NCBI GenBank assembly: GCA_037179385.1
Contig: CM074179.1
Span: 73,088,719-73,152,718, forward strand
DNA length: 64,000 nucleotides
Direction: 5' to 3'
Source of the DNA: Holothuria scabra
Lineage: Eukaryota; Echinodermata; Holothuroidea; Aspidochirotida; Holothuriidae
Both the position numbers and the translations under genes were made by a program. Position 1 is the stretch's first letter, and every line of letters begins with the position of its first letter. Under the pieces are notes generated by a model that was given only the letters and a program-made list of their open reading frames with translations, searched no databases and was not told the origin of the DNA. Positions 62,300 through 64,000 of the stretch are shown in pieces.

Positions 62300-63303
62300 C
62301 TAAATGTGGACAACTTGTAGATAACGTTTCGGCCAGTGTACCTTTCTGCCTGACCGTGTTGTTGTGGTACTAGATCTATCAGGCGAAGTTTTGAGCATAG
62401 ATTTAGAGGTCGGTTGCTTAGGTGTAGTAGGAGTTTTAGGTTTGGGCGGTGGTTGGGTAGCAGGTGGTGGTTGAGGAGTTGGTGGTGAACTATCAACTAG
62501 ATTAGGTGAATCCTCACAATAAGCTACCTTAAGTCTATCTATGCTGACAGTATTCTTACGTCCATTAATATTAATAGTAAAGTACTTGTCCTGTCTTTCA
62601 AGGACTTGATAGGGGCCTGAATATGGTGCCTCCAAAGGTTTCTTAACACCATCACTACGTAACCATACATGGGAACAAGTACTTAAGTCCTTAGGTATGT
62701 GAGTAGAGCGTGATGCAGGCCTGGTAATAGCAGGACGTAACTGCGACATATGTGACCTTAACCTATCAACATAGCCAGTATCTGGTACAACGGATTGGGT
62801 CGATGATTCTATAAATTCTGCTGGTAAAACTAGAGTGGTACCAAAAACGATCTCGGCTGAACTACATTTGATGTCAGCTTTGTATGCTGAGCGGATTCCT
62901 AATAATACTAAAGGTAAAGCTTCAGTCCACGCATGAGATTGAGCATGGGCTTTTAGTGAACCTTTTAATTGTCGATGAAATCGCTCTACCAACCCAGTTG
63001 CCATAGGATGATACGAAGTTGTTCGAAATCTCCTGCACCCTAGTAAGTTATTAAGATTACGAAATAAAGCAGATTCGAATTGAGTACCTCTATCCGTGGT
63101 GATATGAGTAGGTACACCAAACATTGAAACCCAACGGCTGATGAAAGCTTTGGCAACCGTTTCAGCTGTGATATTCGCAATTGGAATAGCTTCCGGCCAA
63201 CGAGTAAACCTATCTACAATGGTAAGTATATATGAAAAATTGTTTGAAGGGGGTAAGGGTCCGACGATATCCATATGAATGTGTGAGAATCGTCGTCCTG
63301 GTG
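62300..63303 (-). pseudogene. Ty3/gypsy pol: integrase core and C-terminal GPY/F module
   Basis: The minus-strand frame holds the integrase DDE triad context: HMDIVGPLPPSNNFSYILTI (first Asp), HITTDRGTQFES (second Asp), MATGLVERFHRQLKGSLKAH (Glu). It continues with APYSGPYQVLERQDKYFTI and a TVSIDRLKVAY end, the GPY/F module, then a proline-rich tail. It is out of frame with the RNase H part upstream because of one base near 63328, so pol is interrupted. Confidence 0.9.
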
Positions 63304-63305
63304 AT

Positions 63306-64000
63306 TCAAACGACCCTAATGGACTCTGGGTGTGTCTGTGAAGATTTCTGGCACCTTAAACATGACTTTGACCATGTGTTTATGTCACGATTCATACCGT
63401 CCCAGACGTACCGACTCGAAATGAGTTTACGTGTGGCAGCTATACCTGGGTGTGCCAAATCGTGAAGTGAATGAAAAACAGTGCGTCTGAATTTTGAGGG
63501 GACATACGGCCTAGGTACAGCGGTAGACACATCGCATTTGATAGTTTTGCCTGTCCCAAGTAAAGGTACATCCTGAAGTTTTAAGGAAGATGATCCTACT
63601 AGCTTGGTAAGCTGATCATCTTTCTGTTGTTCGGACGCAATGTCTTCTAGATTGAGGGGTGAATTAGGGGTGTCCGTGATAGTAATAACAGAACACGTGC
63701 TGCGTGATAATGAGCCAGCAACGGTGTTGTCTGTGCCCTTGATATGCCGAATATCAGCTGTAAATTGGGCAATATAATTAAGCTGCCTGATCTCTCTAGG
63801 CGAATGCCTATCAGGTTTAGCTTGTAAAGCATAGGTAAGCGGTTTATGGTCGGTAAGTACATAAAATTCTCGACCTTCTAGCATATGCTTAAAATACTTA
63901 ATTGCTAAATAAATGGCTAGCAATTCTCCCCCGAAGGTGCTATAACGCATCTGAGTGGGGGAGAGCCTGCGTAGAAGAAAGCAATAGGCTTCCATACATT
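63306..64000 (-). pseudogene. Ty3/gypsy pol: RNase H end and integrase zinc finger (runs off the window)
   Basis: Reads RNase H blocks RYSTFGGELLAIYLAIKYFK, YVLTDHKPLTYAL and HIKGTDNTVAGSLSR, then the H..H..C..C integrase zinc finger (HDLAHPGIAATRKL ... CLRCQKSS). The usual ADxLSR motif reads AGSLSR, so a catalytic Asp of RNase H appears replaced by Gly. The frame ends in TGA at 63306 because of a one-base insertion in a C run (63328-63330 on the plus strand). RT, protease and gag lie beyond the window edge. Confidence 0.88.

Noticed and set aside
62300..62350. GCCGAAACGTT on the minus strand, which looks like the GAAAC half of a hammerhead
   Set aside because: It is coding sequence of the Ty3/gypsy tail (…HWPKRYL…), and the required CUGANGA before it is not present.

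Overview
The window is eukaryotic, AT-rich and crowded with transposable elements. It most likely comes from a marine invertebrate deuterostome, with an echinoderm such as a sea cucumber as my best guess. The guess rests on a CUB/Ig/EGF receptor-type gene with GT-AG introns, many GIY-YIG Penelope-like fragments, Ty3 and L1/Tx1 retroelements, and piggyBac-like and hAT-like MITEs. No search was possible, so the species is inference.

One host gene dominates and runs on the minus strand from about 55.4 kb down to 11.2 kb. I resolved 13 exons whose phases chain without a break (about 808 codons). In protein order they are four CUB domains, each split over two exons in the repeating phase pattern 1-0 / 0-1, then a two-exon Ig-like region, then three EGF-like exons, each flanked by phase-1 introns. 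The Ig plus three EGF part, including a DPYGCSCATG signature, resembles the ectodomain of Tie (angiopoietin receptor) tyrosine kinases. The CUB repeats in front of it are not part of canonical Tie. Neither the signal peptide nor any transmembrane or kinase part is in the window: the 5' end lies beyond 55.4 kb and the 3' part below 11 kb. A decayed extra EGF exon sits just past the last good one.

Layout. 0.2-1.4 kb: tandem repeat rich in TGACCT words. 2.4-3.0 kb: piggyBac-like MITE with a second MITE nested inside it. 3-11 kb: no recognisable gene, one (TA)n array. 11-20 kb: EGF and Ig exons with SINE-like repeats and two more MITE-A copies. 19.9-22.8 kb: large foldback. 24-26.5 kb: non-autonomous repeat with internal tandem units. 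27.7-34.5 kb: a nearly complete Penelope-like element (PLE), further PLE fragments, (TA)n arrays, a tRNA-derived SINE pair, and a PLE remnant whose inverted terminal repeats carry hammerhead-ribozyme-like motifs. 31.5-42.4 kb: CUB exons. 43.5-47.8 kb: three PLE fragments joined to (TA)n arrays. 48.4-54 kb: nested transposons with a readable order of insertion. 56.6-60.6 kb: GAGTGA-word repeats, a foldback MITE and a 5'-truncated L1/Tx1-like LINE. 61.6-64 kb: 3' half of a Ty3/gypsy element with its LTR.

Apart from the receptor gene, every long open frame I can assign belongs to a retroelement, and all but the LINE and the Ty3 element lie inside the receptor gene's introns.
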